This document shows, piece by piece, positions 17,608 through 29,506 of a DNA stretch of 64,000 nucleotides. Below the pieces are notes generated by a model, which was not told the DNA's origin, made no database searches, and saw only the letters and a program-made list of their open reading frames with translations. Position 1 is the stretch's first letter, and each line of letters starts with the position of its first letter. Source of the DNA: Streptomyces luteogriseus (lineage in GTDB: Bacteria > Actinomycetota > Actinomycetes > Streptomycetales > Streptomycetaceae); assembly GCF_014205055.1 (NCBI RefSeq), contig NZ_JACHMS010000001.1:3410001-3474000 (forward strand), read 5' to 3'. The position numbers and the translations under genes are program-made.

Positions 17608-19136
17608 TGGGAACCACCACCGATCAGCTCGGCGGCCTTCTCCCCGACCATGAGCACACCGATCATCGGGTTGACGGTGGTCATGGTGGGGAAGACGGAG
17701 GCGTCCGCGATGCGGATGCCCTCCAGGCCGCGGATGCGCAGCTCGGGGTCGACGACGGCGGACCGGTCGTCGGCGGCGCCCATCTTGCAGGTGCCGGCGG
17801 GGTGGTAGACGGTGTGCGCGACCTTGCGGGCGTACTCGCCGAGCTCCTCGTCACCGGTGACGTCCGGGCCGGGGGCCACCTCGCGCTTGAGCCAGCCGGC
17901 CAGGGGCTCGGTCTTGGCGATCTCGCGGGCGATCCTGATGCCGTCGACGAGGGTCTTGCCGTCGTAGTCGTCCTCGTCGGTGAAGTAGCGGAAGTCCAGG
18001 GCGGGCTTGACCTCGGGGTCGGCACTGGTCAGGTACAGCCGGCCGCGGCTCTTCGGCTTGGGAATGTTCGGGGTCATGGAGACTCCGAACTCCGGCCGCT
18101 GGTAGCCCAGTCGCTCCGGGTTGTCCGTGAACGGGATCTGGTAGAAGTGGAACATCAGGTCGGGGTGCGGCTGTTCGGGGTCGCGGCGCACGAACAGGCC
18201 CGCGTCGGAGTCCATCGCGGAGTTCTCCGGGATGGGTCCGTTCGTCTCCCAGACGATGACCGACTCGGGGTGGTCGAGCAGGTTCTCGCCGACGCCCGGC
18301 AGGTCGTGCGTGACGGGGATGCCGAGCTTCTCCAGGTCGGCCTTGGGGCCGATGCCGGAGTGCATCAGCAGCCGGGGCGAGTCGACGGCGCCGGCGCACA
18401 GCAGCACCTCGTTGCGGGCCTTGACGAGGATCTCCTCGCCGTCCTTGGTGCGCACGTGCACGCCCTCGGCGCGGTCGCCGTCCAGCTGGAGCTTGTACGC
18501 CCAGGTCTCCAGCAGGATCGTCAGGTTGGGCCGCTCGTCCATCACCGGGTGCAGGTAGGCCACCGACGCCGAGGACCGCTTGTTGTTCTCGGGGTGGTAG
18601 GCGAGGTCGAAGAAGCCGACGCCCTCGGTGAACGGCTTCTTGTTGAAGCCCTCCACACGCGGCACGCCCAGCGCCTCCTGGGCCGCGTCGACGAAGTCGC
18701 GGGCGATGGCGTTCCGGTCCTTCTCGTCGACCGGGACGATGTTGTTGTTGAGCCGGGCGAAGTACGCCTCCATCTGCACCGCGCCCCAGCCCTTGGCGCC
18801 CGCGGCCTCCCACTCGTCCCAGTCCGCCGGCAGCGGCTTGAAGGCGATCAGGGTGTTGTGCGAGGAACAGCCGCCCAGGACACGGGCCCGGCTGTGCCGG
18901 ATATGCGAGTTTCCGCGTGGCTGCTCGGTGGTGGGGTAGTCGTAGTCGAGCTCGCCGCCGAGCAGGCCCATCCAGCGGCGCAGGGTCAGTACGTCGTCAC
19001 GGCCGACGTCACTGGGGCCGCCCTCGATGACGGCGACGGTGACGTCCGGATTCTCGGTCAGGCGGGAGGCGATCACGGAACCAGCGGTTCCGCCGCCTAT
19101 CACGACATAGTCGTACTCATGACTGGTGTGGGGCAT
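17604..19136 (-). CDS. GMC-family choline oxidase/dehydrogenase
   Basis: 510 residues. FAD-binding motif [19 protein letters not shown] at the N-terminus; [16 protein letters not shown] carries the histidine that in Arthrobacter choline oxidase binds FAD covalently; [10 protein letters not shown] carries the active-site histidine and TTVNPMIGV the partner asparagine. Similarity to choline oxidase as I remember it is high throughout, more than to the BetA dehydrogenases. It oxidises choline to betaine aldehyde (and perhaps onward). It sits between betB and the betaine/choline transporter in one operon, which fixes the role as osmoprotectant synthesis. Confidence 0.9.
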
Positions 19137-19251
19137 GGCGTACTTGCTCCAGTGGGGATGAAGTGAACGGGCTCGGGGGACGGGGACGTTCAGCCCGGGG
19201 TGTGGGGGTCAGCCCGGGATGAGGGGTCGGCGGCCCGGCGGGGGACGGGGG

Positions 19252-20772
19252 TCAGCCCGCGAACCAGCGCACCGGCTTCGGAGCGAGGTTCTGGTAGACG
19301 TGCTTGGTCTCCCGGTATTCGGCGAGCCCGGCGGGGCCCAGTTCGCGGCCCACTCCGCTCTTGCCGAAACCGCCCCACTCCGCCTGCGGCAGGTAGGGGT
19401 GGAAGTCGTTGATCCAGATCGTGCCGTGGCGCAGCCGGCCGGCCACGCGGCGGGCGCGGCCCGCGTCGGCGGTCCAGACGCCGCCCGCGAGTCCGTACTC
19501 GGTGTCGTTGGCGAGGGCGACGGCCTCGTCCTCGGTGCGGAAGGTCTCGACGGTGAGGACCGGCCCGAAGACCTCCTCCCGCACGACGCGCATCTCGCGG
19601 TGGCAGTGGTCGAGGACGGTCGGCTCGTAGAAGTAGCCGTTCTCCGGGCGCTGCGGGGAGGGTGCCGGGCGCTTGCCGCCGGAGCGCAGCACCGCGCCCT
19701 CCTTCAGGGCGGACTCGACGTACATCTCGACCTTGGCGCGCTGCTGCTCGGAGACGAGCGGGCCGCACTCGACGCCGTCCTCGGTGCCGCGGCCGAGGCG
19801 GATCTTCTCGGCGCGGCGGGCGAGTTCGGTGACGAAGCGGTCCCGGACCGACTCCTCGATGATGAGGCGGGCGCCTGCCGAGCAGACCTGGCCGCTGTGG
19901 ATGAAGGCGGCGTTGAGGGCCTGGTCGACGGCGGTGTCGAAGCCCTCCTCGGTGGCGCAGGCGTCGGCGAAGACGACGTTGGGGTTCTTGCCGCCGAGTT
20001 CGAGGGCGACCTTCTTGACGGTCGGAGCGGCGGCCTGGGCGACCTTGGTGCCGCTGACCAGACCGCCGGTGAAGGAGACCAGGTCGACGTCGGGGTGCTC
20101 GGACAGGCGGGCCCCGACCGAATGCCCGGGGCCCGTGACGATGTTGGCGACACCCGCGGGGAGTCCGGCCTCGACGAGCAGCTCGATGACCGCGATCGTC
20201 GTCATCGGCGTGATCTCGCTCGGCTTGATGACGAAGGTGTTGCCGGCGGCGAGGGCGGGGGCGATCTTCCAGCTGGCCTGGAGCAGCGGGTAGTTCCAGG
20301 GCGTGATCATCGCGCAGACGCCGATCGGCTCGTGCACGACGACGCTGTGGATGTCGGTCGAGCCCGCGTCCACGACCCGGCCCGGGGCCTCCCCGGCGAC
20401 CAGGTCGGCGAAGTAGCGGAAGGCGTCGGCGACACAGTCGATGTCGACGCGGCCCTCCTCGACGGTCTTGCCCGCGTCCTGGGCCTCCAGTCGGCCGAGC
20501 TTCTCCCGGTCCCGCACGAGGAGATCGGCGACGCGGCGCAGCAGCGCGGCCCGCTCGGAGACGGGGGTGTGCGGCCACGGCCCCTCGTCGAAGGCGCGCC
20601 GGGCGGCGGCGATCGCCAGATCGGTGTCCTTCTCGTCACCCTCCGCGACCACGGCGAAAGGCAGGGCGTCCGCGGGGTCGAGGATCTCGCGAGTGGCCCC
20701 GGAGGTGGCCGCTCGCCACTCTCCTCCCGCATGGATGGTTTCACGCGCCTGAAGTTCGGTACTTTCCGCCAT
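19252..20772 (-). CDS. betB: betaine aldehyde dehydrogenase
   Basis: 506-residue NAD(P)-dependent aldehyde dehydrogenase. Catalytic glutamate in VALELGGKNPNVVFAD and catalytic cysteine in HSGQVCSAGARL. ITPWNYPLLQASWKIAPALAAGNTFVIKPSE is the cofactor-binding region. It converts betaine aldehyde to glycine betaine. It is the first gene of the leftward operon followed by the choline oxidase and transporter genes. The 239 bp upstream must contain the operon promoter, but I could not pick out a convincing -10/-35 pair. Confidence 0.92.
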   Translation of the reverse strand: MAESTELQARETIHAGGEWRAATSGATREILDPADALPFAVVAEGDEKDTDLAIAAARRAFDEGPWPHTPVSERAALLRRVADLLVRDREKLGRLEAQDAGKTVEEGRVDIDCVADAFRYFADLVAGEAPGRVVDAGSTDIHSVVVHEPIGVCAMITPWNYPLLQASWKIAPALAAGNTFVIKPSEITPMTTIAVIELLVEAGLPAGVANIVTGPGHSVGARLSEHPDVDLVSFTGGLVSGTKVAQAAAPTVKKVALELGGKNPNVVFADACATEEGFDTAVDQALNAAFIHSGQVCSAGARLIIEESVRDRFVTELARRAEKIRLGRGTEDGVECGPLVSEQQRAKVEMYVESALKEGAVLRSGGKRPAPSPQRPENGYFYEPTVLDHCHREMRVVREEVFGPVLTVETFRTEDEAVALANDTEYGLAGGVWTADAGRARRVAGRLRHGTIWINDFHPYLPQAEWGGFGKSGVGRELGPAGLAEYRETKHVYQNLAPKPVRWFAG

Positions 20773-21011
20773 GATCGCTGTTCGCCTTCCGTTCCTGATC
20801 AGCGTCTCTGTGTCACATTCGTGCCACTAAGAGACCGAGTTCGCCTGCCCTGCCGCCCTCAATGCATGCGCACTGGTGGCTGAAAGTGCGCAGCGTCACT
20901 GAAAACACGGACAAAAGGGGGCCAAACACTCATCATTCGCAGGGCGTGCGGGCCCACTGTGGAGCACGGCGGCGCGAACACGCCTCCCGCCCCGCCGCTC
21001 CCCTCGGCGGA

Positions 21012-21935
21012 TCAACCCTCCCGCGACCAGCGGGCGAGGCTCTCCCGCACCGCGTCCCGCAGCCAGGCGTGCGCGGGATCGACGTCGTGACGCGGATGCC
21101 AGGCGAGCCCGACCGGGAGCGGCGGCAGCGGCAGCGGCACCTCGAAGGTGGCCAGGCCGAGGACCCGCGCCATGGGAACGCTCCAGTGACTGATCAGACC
21201 GGCCAGGTCGGTGGAGCGGATCACGAAGAGGGAGGCCGGGAAAGTGCCCACCGAGCCCACCACCCGCCGGGTCAGGCCGAGTGCGGCGAGGGCCTCGTCC
21301 ACCGGGCCGCGCAGCCTTCCGCGCCGCGAGACGACCAGGTGATCGGCGTCCCGGGCGAACCGCTCGGGCGTCAACTCGCCCTCCAGCAGCGGATGGCCGG
21401 CCCGTACGGCGCCCATCATCCGGTCCTCGTACAGCGGCTCCACGTGCACCTCGGGCGCCACCGTGTCGATCACGCCGACCTCCAGATCGGCGGTGCCCTC
21501 GCGCAGCAGCGGGGCGTCCACATGACTCTCGGCGAGGAACCGCAGCCGGATGCCGGGGGCGTCCCGGGCGGCCCGCGCGAACAGGTCCGGCCCACAGGCG
21601 GCGGCCACGGCGTCGTGACACAGCACCGTGAACGTCCGGGTCACCGTCCGCAGATCGGTGTCGGCGGGCGGCGCGAACAGCGCCCGGGCCCGCTCGACCA
21701 CCGCGCTCACCTCGGCCCGCACGGCGAGCGCCCGCGGGGTCGGCACCATCCGCCGTCCGGCCCGCACCAGCACCGGGTCCCCGAGCGCCTTGCGGATCCG
21801 TCCCAAGGTGCGGCTCATCGCCGGCTCGGACAGATGCAGCCGCCGCGCCGCCCCGCCGACGCTCTGCTCCTCCAGCAGCGCCTCCAGCGCGACCAGCAGA
21901 TTCAGATCCAGCCCGCTTGATTGCGTCACGCGCAT
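21012..21935 (-). CDS. LysR-family transcriptional regulator
   Basis: 307 residues. Residues 8-65 form the LysR winged HTH (LDLNLLVALEALLEEQSVGGAARRLHLSEPAMSRTLGRIRKALGDPVLVRAGRRMVPT split over the region), followed by an effector domain of ordinary length. It is closest in flavour to the NodD-like subgroup. It is divergent from an MFS exporter and probably controls it; it lies upstream of betB on the same strand but has its own terminus 239 bp before it, so a role in the betaine operon is possible but less direct. Confidence 0.9.
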   Translation of the reverse strand: MRVTQSSGLDLNLLVALEALLEEQSVGGAARRLHLSEPAMSRTLGRIRKALGDPVLVRAGRRMVPTPRALAVRAEVSAVVERARALFAPPADTDLRTVTRTFTVLCHDAVAAACGPDLFARAARDAPGIRLRFLAESHVDAPLLREGTADLEVGVIDTVAPEVHVEPLYEDRMMGAVRAGHPLLEGELTPERFARDADHLVVSRRGRLRGPVDEALAALGLTRRVVGSVGTFPASLFVIRSTDLAGLISHWSVPMARVLGLATFEVPLPLPPLPVGLAWHPRHDVDPAHAWLRDAVRESLARWSREG

Positions 21936-21943
21936 CCATCCCT

Positions 21944-21956
21944 TGCAAAGGTTGCA
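21944..21956. promoter_or_regulatory. palindromic operator candidate TGCAA-AGG-TTGCA
   Basis: Perfect 5-3-5 inverted repeat nine bases upstream of the LysR start, inside the divergent region with the MFS gene. LysR proteins bind T-N11-A-like dyads and autoregulate from exactly this position. Confidence 0.5.
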
Positions 21957-22028
21957 CTGGAGTACAGGTACGGCCCGAGCCTACGGTCGCAGTGCGATTC
22001 CCCGTCCACCGAGCTCCCGGGAGGAGCC

Positions 22029-24555
<2,527 letters not shown>

Positions 24556-24571
24556 TCAGGCTATCGCGCAT

Positions 24572-24591
24572 CCGGGATCCCGGACGTCCGG
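24572..24591. promoter_or_regulatory. two overlapping 12-bp palindromes upstream of mdh
   Basis: CCGGGATCCCGG (24572-24583) and CCGGACGTCCGG (24580-24591) are each perfect and share four bases. They lie ~110 bp upstream of the mdh start and could be a regulator site or the foot of a terminator for the gene beyond. Confidence 0.35.
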
Positions 24592-24868
24592 GTCGGTGTG
24601 GCCCGGCCCACAACCCTGTTTCCGCCCGCACGCGCGTTCCCGCCCCCCACGCAAGAGGCGGCCGCCCGTCCGGGAGAGGAGGACGAAGGCGGCCGCCTGG
24701 GGGGATACCGACCATGCCGGACTCCCGTGGGGGTACGGTTCGCGTGCCCCCGATTACGGCGAGCATTCCCCCCCTTCGGAAATTCTTGGCTCGGCTCGGG
24801 GGGTGGGGCGGCGGCCGACGGGGTGGGCGGCGACGGGCGGGGCGGCCCGGCGACCGGCGGAGCGGTTC

Positions 24869-25013
24869 GCTCACCGGCCGATGCGGCCGGTCGACCAGTC
24901 GGCCCAGCCGTCGACCGGCAGAACCGGCAGAGCGGCCCGGCGACAAGCCGGTGCAGCACGCCAGCCGACTGAGCAGCCCACCGACCAGCCGATACGACCC
25001 GCCGGTGCGGCCC
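24869..25013. repeat. 145-bp repeat, copy 1
   Basis: Starts GCTCACCGGCCGATGCGG and ends CCGGTGCGGCCC. It matches copy 2 (25064-25208) at all but about three positions. It contains short motifs CCGACCAGCCGATACGACC and GTCGACCAGTCGG. Confidence 0.85.
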
Positions 25014-25063
25014 AGAGAGGCCCGCCGACCAACCGTGCGGCCCGCCGACCAGCAGAGCAGCCC

Positions 25064-25208
25064 GCTCACCGGCCGATGCGGTCGGTCGACCAGTCGGCCC
25101 AGCCGTCGACCGGCAGAACCGGCAGAGCAGCCCGGCGACAAGCCGGTGCAGCACGCCAGCCGACTGAGCAGCCCACCGACCAACCGATACGACCCGCCGG
25201 TGCGGCCC
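25064..25208. repeat. 145-bp repeat, copy 2
   Basis: Offset 195 bp from copy 1; the 50-bp spacer holds further CCGACCA.. motifs. Such high identity implies recent duplication or gene conversion. Confidence 0.85.
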
Positions 25209-25310
25209 GCCGACCAGCCGATGCAACACGCCGACCGGCAGAGTGGCCCACCGACCAACCGATGCAGCACGCCGACCAGCCGATACGGCCGGTCAACCGG
25301 CGGAGCCGTC
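25209..25310. repeat. degenerate short repeats of the motif CCGACCARCCGATRC
   Basis: At least three variants of CCGACCARCCGATRC follow copy 2, alternating with CACGCCGACCGGCAGAG-like pieces. They resemble the inner part of the 145-bp repeat, so the whole block may have grown from a short unit. Confidence 0.6.
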
Positions 25311-25316
25311 CGGGGG

Positions 25317-26651
25317 CTAGTCGGTGCAGCCCTTCTGGCCGCCCGCCAGGGTCGCGCAGGCCTTGGCGTCCGCGGCGTTCTTCACGGCCACCATCGGGGT
25401 GTAGGCGATGGCGTCACCGGCCGCGGTGATGCTGCCGGTCTGCTTCGCCTTGCCCGAGCTGACCTGGACCTCGTCGCCCTGTGCCGCCTGGGTGATACGG
25501 CCCCAGGCCGCCTTGCACGTCTCGCTGTAGCGGACCTCGACGACGGTCGTGCCGACGGTCGCGGTCTGGGCGGTGGTCACCAGGTCACCGCTGCACCCCA
25601 TGGCCTCCGCGTCCTTGCCGGTGCAGGCGTCACCGCTGCACTTCACGCCCGGCGGCAGCTTCGGGTCGTCGCTGACGGTCGGCGAGGGCGACTTGGCGCC
25701 GCCCTTGGCCTCGTCGTCGCCACCGCCGCCGGTGAGGTAGAACGCGCCGGCGATCACCACGAGCACGCCCACGACCCCCGCGAGGAAGGTCACGGTCCGC
25801 TTCTTGCCCGCAGAGGCGGAGGCAGATGCGGTCCGGCGGGTTCCCCCGGCACCACCGCCACCTGCACCACCAGCCCGGCCCGGAACGGCGTCCTGGGGTT
25901 CGCCGTACGGGTCCGAAACGGGGCCGGGAGTCCACCCGGGCCCCCCGGGCGATCCGGCGGGGGTTCCGGCCCCCGCGTCGGGCCGGGATCCCCGGCCCGT
26001 ACCGGCCCCGGCGGAGCGCCCGCCCGTCGCCGACGGGCCCTGGTACCCGGCCAGCCCCCACGAGTTGACCTCGGGCTCGGCGGCCCGGCCGCTCTCCTCC
26101 CGCACACTCGCGCCGGTGGAGTCCTGGACCTCGGGCGCCGTCGGCTGCGCCGGCACGGACGGGACCACCCCGGCCGGTCCCGCGATACCCGGGGTGACCG
26201 TGGTGCCGCCGCTGCGGCGGGCGGGCTTGCCGCCGCCCGAGGAGGCGGCCCTGCCCTCGCCCGCCGAGGCCGTCTTGCCACCGGCCGAGGGATCGGTGAA
26301 GTCCTGCCCGCCGAATTCCCCGAGCGCGGCGCGCGCCTGGGAGATCCGTATGGCCTCCATCGTCATGTCGTGCCGCATCTCCGAGCGGCTCCAGGCGCGC
26401 TCGGCGAGCTCCCACATGGTGGTCAGGTGCACCGGATTGGTGCCCGTGACCTCGGCCAGGGCCACGATCGCGCCCTTCGGCGCGAGCAGCCGGCCGTTCA
26501 GGTAACGCTCCCACGACGTCTTGCTGTAGCCCGTGCGGTCCGCCACCGACGCGATGCTCAGACCGCTGCGGTCCACGAGTCTGCGCAGCTGGCTGGTGAA
26601 CTCCCTGATCTGTGGATCGAGCTCATCCGGCAAGGCCTTCCAACGAGGCAT
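25317..26651 (-). CDS. XRE-family HTH membrane protein with DUF2690 extracellular domain
   Basis: 444 residues from ATG 26651, chosen because GGGGGAGC lies just upstream. Residues ~15-75 form an XRE helix-turn-helix (LSIASVADRTGYSKTSWERYLNGRLLAPKGAIVALAEV in pieces). A long Gly/Pro/Ser linker follows, then one membrane helix (TVTFLAGVVGVLVVIAGAFYL) and a ~110-residue exported domain with six cysteines (CSGDACTGKDAEAMGCSGD ... KACATLAGGQKGCTD), which I recognise as DUF2690. The topology is that of a one-component membrane regulator: DNA binding inside, sensing outside. Target and signal are unknown. Confidence 0.85.
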   Translation of the reverse strand: MPRWKALPDELDPQIREFTSQLRRLVDRSGLSIASVADRTGYSKTSWERYLNGRLLAPKGAIVALAEVTGTNPVHLTTMWELAERAWSRSEMRHDMTMEAIRISQARAALGEFGGQDFTDPSAGGKTASAGEGRAASSGGGKPARRSGGTTVTPGIAGPAGVVPSVPAQPTAPEVQDSTGASVREESGRAAEPEVNSWGLAGYQGPSATGGRSAGAGTGRGSRPDAGAGTPAGSPGGPGWTPGPVSDPYGEPQDAVPGRAGGAGGGGAGGTRRTASASASAGKKRTVTFLAGVVGVLVVIAGAFYLTGGGGDDEAKGGAKSPSPTVSDDPKLPPGVKCSGDACTGKDAEAMGCSGDLVTTAQTATVGTTVVEVRYSETCKAAWGRITQAAQGDEVQVSSGKAKQTGSITAAGDAIAYTPMVAVKNAADAKACATLAGGQKGCTD

Positions 26652-27026
26652 TGCTCCCCCTTTTCCCCCCGGTCGTGCTGATATTTCTCGCGCTGTTCGC
26701 CCCGCGCGCGGCGGCCTTGGCCGAGTCCCGTTGTGGATACCCACAGGGATGCGTCCACTCAGGATCTCAGTTCCCTGACGGGGGGCGCACAGGAGCATGG
26801 TGACCGCGCGCGATACACCCTGGACCGTCCTGATTGTCCCTGCCAACCCCGTCGTCGCACCACTTTGTGCGGTATCGGAGCGGAACCGGAAGCGAGACGT
26901 ACCGGAACTGTCACTTCCGTGCCACAGCGCTCTGACAGCCGTTGAACAGGCCGTTCGCCGTGCCCGAGGGTGGGTCGTGGCGGCGGACCGTCCTTCCTCG
27001 GGGGAGGGGACGGCCCGCCGCCCGCG
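26652..27026 (-). other. 375-bp gap: promoter region of the XRE gene and terminator of the folD operon
   Basis: Both flanking genes run leftward. The left part must hold the XRE promoter (AT-richer stretch TGATATTTCTCG near 26680). The right end carries a hairpin described separately. No coding frame with Streptomyces-like third-position bias is seen. Confidence 0.55.
26982..27019 (-). terminator. hairpin terminator after the DUF3017 gene
   Basis: Stem GGCGGACCGTCC / GGACGGCCCGCC with one internal mismatch and a 14-nt loop, 8 bp after the DUF3017 stop codon in the direction of transcription. Confidence 0.65.
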
Positions 27027-27674
27027 TCATTCGCTGGTGACCGTGAAGTGCAGGGTGTCCTTCAGGAACGGGATCTGCAGCAGCGGATTCGGCTGTGCCA
27101 TCAGCGCCAGCAGAACGATCACGGTGCCCAGCAGGCCGTAGGTGACGATGTCCGTGAAACGGGAGCGGACGGCGAGCATGCCGACGCCCGGCAGCAGCCA
27201 TCGCATCGCGCCACCGCCCAGCAGGGCGACGCCGATCAGCAGCGTCCCGATCCGGAACTGGCCGAACGCCGTCACCAGCAGCCCGAGCCCGGCCAGCCCC
27301 AGCACGGCGAGCACGGGCCACTGCCGGGCGGGCGCGGGAGCGTCCCCGGCCGCGGCCCGGCCGCCGCCCTCGGGCCGCGCGGTGTCCCTGGTGAACAGCG
27401 GGAAGCGCCGGGTGACCCGCCGCGGGCGCCCTTCGGCGTCGGGCGCGCTGACGGGGTCCCGGACGGTGAGCTCCTCCGGTGACTCGTGTCCGCTCGGCGT
27501 CTCCTGCCCGCCGGCCGTCCCGCGCCCGCCGGGGGTCCGGTGATCGGCCTCGCCGGGGGACCGGTGATCGGCCTCGCCGGGGGACCGGCGCTCCGCCGCG
27601 CCCCGGGCCCGGTGCTCGGTCTCGGCCGCGGCCCGGCGCTCCGCCCCGCTCGGGGCCCGGTGCTCAGCCGACAC
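27027..27674 (-). CDS. DUF3017-family membrane protein
   Basis: 215 residues from GTG 27674, which overlaps the end of folD by 11 bp. The first ~75 residues are a charged low-complexity region (repeats of EADHRSPG and AERR). The C-terminal ~100 residues hold three membrane helices ([55 protein letters not shown]). I recall DUF3017 proteins next to folD in many Streptomyces. No catalytic motif is visible. Confidence 0.75.
   Translation of the reverse strand: MSAEHRAPSGAERRAAAETEHRARGAAERRSPGEADHRSPGEADHRTPGGRGTAGGQETPSGHESPEELTVRDPVSAPDAEGRPRRVTRRFPLFTRDTARPEGGGRAAAGDAPAPARQWPVLAVLGLAGLGLLVTAFGQFRIGTLLIGVALLGGGAMRWLLPGVGMLAVRSRFTDIVTYGLLGTVIVLLALMAQPNPLLQIPFLKDTLHFTVTSE
27539..27586. repeat. 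two perfect 24-bp tandem repeats in the DUF3017 gene
   Basis: Unit GGTGATCGGCCTCGCCGGGG plus GACC, encoding EADHRSPG on the minus strand; a third, diverged unit follows on the left (HRTPGG). Frame-neutral expansions of this type can vary between strains. Confidence 0.75.
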
Positions 27675-28518
27675 TGCGCTCCGCCGCCTCGACCACGTTG
27701 ACGAGCAGCTGGGCACGGGTCATCGGGCCGACTCCGCCGGGGTTCGGGGAGATCCAGGCGGCGACCTCGGCGACGTCGGGGTGGACGTCGCCCACGATCT
27801 TGCCCTCGGCGCTGCGGGAGACGCCGACGTCGAGGACGGCCGCGCCGGGCTTCACGTCCTCGGCCCGGATCAGATGGGCGGAACCGGCGGCGGCCACGAT
27901 GATGTCCGCGCGCTTGAGGTGCGCCGACAGGTCACGCGTGCCGGTGTGGCACTGCGTCACGGTGGCGTTCTCGCTGCGGCGGGTGAGCAGCAGCGGCATC
28001 GGCCGGCCGATGGTCACGCCGCGTCCGACGACCACGACCTCGGCGCCCTTGATCTCCACGCCGTAGCGGCGGAGCAGCGTCAGCACGCCGTTGGGGGTGC
28101 AGGGCAGCGGGGCGGGCTCGTTGAGGACGAGGCGCCCCAGGTTCATCGGGTGCAGCCCGTCCGCGTCCTTGTCCGGGTCCATCAGCTCGAGGATGCGGTT
28201 CTCGTCGATGCCCTTGGGCAGCGGCAGTTGCACGATGTACCCGGTGCAGGCCGGGTCCTCGTTGAGCTCGCGGACGGCCCGCTCGATCTCCTCCTGGGTC
28301 GCCGTGGCGGGCAGTTCGCGCTGGATGGAGGCGATGCCCACCTGCGCGCAGTCGCGGTGCTTGCCGGCGACGTACTTCTGGCTGCCGGGGTCTTCCCCGA
28401 CCAGGATCGTGCCGAGGCCGGGCGTGACGCCCTTCTCCTTCAGCGCCGCCACGCGGGCGGTCAGATCGGACTTGATCGCGGCTGCGGTGGCCTTGCCATC
28501 GAGAATCTGGGCGGTCAT
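27664..28518 (-). CDS. folD: bifunctional methylenetetrahydrofolate dehydrogenase/cyclohydrolase
   Basis: 284 residues from ATG 28518, the family length. Catalytic lysine Lys53 in [32 protein letters not shown] is the conserved substrate segment; [17 protein letters not shown] binds NADP. It interconverts methylene-, methenyl- and formyl-tetrahydrofolate, providing formyl groups for PurN and PurH, both encoded 5-6 kb to the right. Followed by an overlapping DUF3017 gene. Confidence 0.96.
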   Translation of the reverse strand: MTAQILDGKATAAAIKSDLTARVAALKEKGVTPGLGTILVGEDPGSQKYVAGKHRDCAQVGIASIQRELPATATQEEIERAVRELNEDPACTGYIVQLPLPKGIDENRILELMDPDKDADGLHPMNLGRLVLNEPAPLPCTPNGVLTLLRRYGVEIKGAEVVVVGRGVTIGRPMPLLLTRRSENATVTQCHTGTRDLSAHLKRADIIVAAAGSAHLIRAEDVKPGAAVLDVGVSRSAEGKIVGDVHPDVAEVAAWISPNPGGVGPMTRAQLLVNVVEAAERSVG

Positions 28519-28794
28519 GGCCCCATCCTCGCGGATGACCCCGCCGCGGTTCCAATCCGACCGCAATCCGGGCACCGGGGTGCCCGTCCTCCCGTATCCG
28601 CCCATGATCAGCGATGTTGCACTTGCACAACACATCGGGAATGCGGCTGGACAAGCCGGTCAGTGGTGAAGAACGATGACCCGACAAGTGCCGCGGGCAG
28701 CTCAACGGGGGGACGGTCGCAATACTGAAGATTTTCCTCCGTGCGGGATGTCACGCGTCGTCCCCGCACAAGGACCAACGGAGGAAAGTCCCCC

Positions 28795-29373
28795 ATGAGC
28801 TACGGCGACCCGAACAACCCCTACGGCGCTCCCCAGGGGCAGCAGCCGCAGCAGCCGGGCTACGGATACCCGCAGGACCAGGGACAGGCGCCCGGTTACG
28901 GCTACCCGCAGGCCCCTCCGGTCTCCCCTTACGGCGGCCCCGCCGCGCCGACCACCATGCCCGGCTCCGTGGGCGCGGCCCGCGTGATGATGTGGGTGAT
29001 CGTCGGTCTCCAGGTCATCGGCGTGGCGATCTTCGCCTTCTCCGCGGTGGCCCTCAACGCCGCCAAGGACGACGCGTCCCTGAAGGACAACACCGCCTTC
29101 CAGGACCTGGTCGGTGACTCGACCGGCGTGATCTGGGGCTACGTGGTGTTCGGCCTGGCCTGGCTGGTGTTCGCGGCCGTCCTGGCGACCAAGTTCAAGA
29201 ACGGCGGCAACGGCGCCCGGGTCACCATCATGGTGTTCGCCATCATCACGGCGGTCCTCGGCCTCTACCCGTTCATCATCGTCGGCCTGGTGCACACCGT
29301 TCTCGCCATCCTGGTGGCCGTCTTCGTCGGCAACGCCAACGGCAAGGCCTGGTTCAACCGCCCCCGCTACTGA
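28795..29373 (+). CDS. four-helix membrane protein with Gly/Pro/Tyr/Gln-rich N-terminus
   Basis: 192 residues from ATG 28795 behind GGAGGAAAG. The first ~58 residues are low complexity (QQPQQPGYGYPQDQGQAPGY in part), typical of cytoplasmic disordered tails. Four hydrophobic helices follow (about 65-88, 115-135, 145-165, 168-185). No family-defining residues. It is flanked by terminator hairpins and is probably monocistronic. Function unknown. Confidence 0.8.
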   Translation: MSYGDPNNPYGAPQGQQPQQPGYGYPQDQGQAPGYGYPQAPPVSPYGGPAAPTTMPGSVGAARVMMWVIVGLQVIGVAIFAFSAVALNAAKDDASLKDNTAFQDLVGDSTGVIWGYVVFGLAWLVFAAVLATKFKNGGNGARVTIMVFAIITAVLGLYPFIIVGLVHTVLAILVAVFVGNANGKAWFNRPRY

Positions 29374-29415
29374 ACGGGCCCGGTCGACCGGACCAGTTCA
29401 CGCCAATCACATCCA

Positions 29416-29453
29416 AGGGCCGTGTCTCACCCGTACGAGGGGGGCACGGCCCT
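29416..29453 (+). terminator. hairpin terminator
   Basis: AGGGCCGTG and CACGGCCCT form a perfect 9-bp stem with a 20-nt loop, 43 bp after the stop of the membrane-protein gene. Confidence 0.7.
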
Positions 29454-29506
29454 GGTGCGTCGCCCTACTCTGACGGTGGTAGCTGTTCAGGCACGGGGAG
29501 AGCACC

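Noticed and set aside
28651..28690. GGTCAGTGGTG near 28661 as another damage-type promoter
   Set aside because: The upstream TTGTC is absent (CCGGTC) and there is no TAnnnT eight bases further on.
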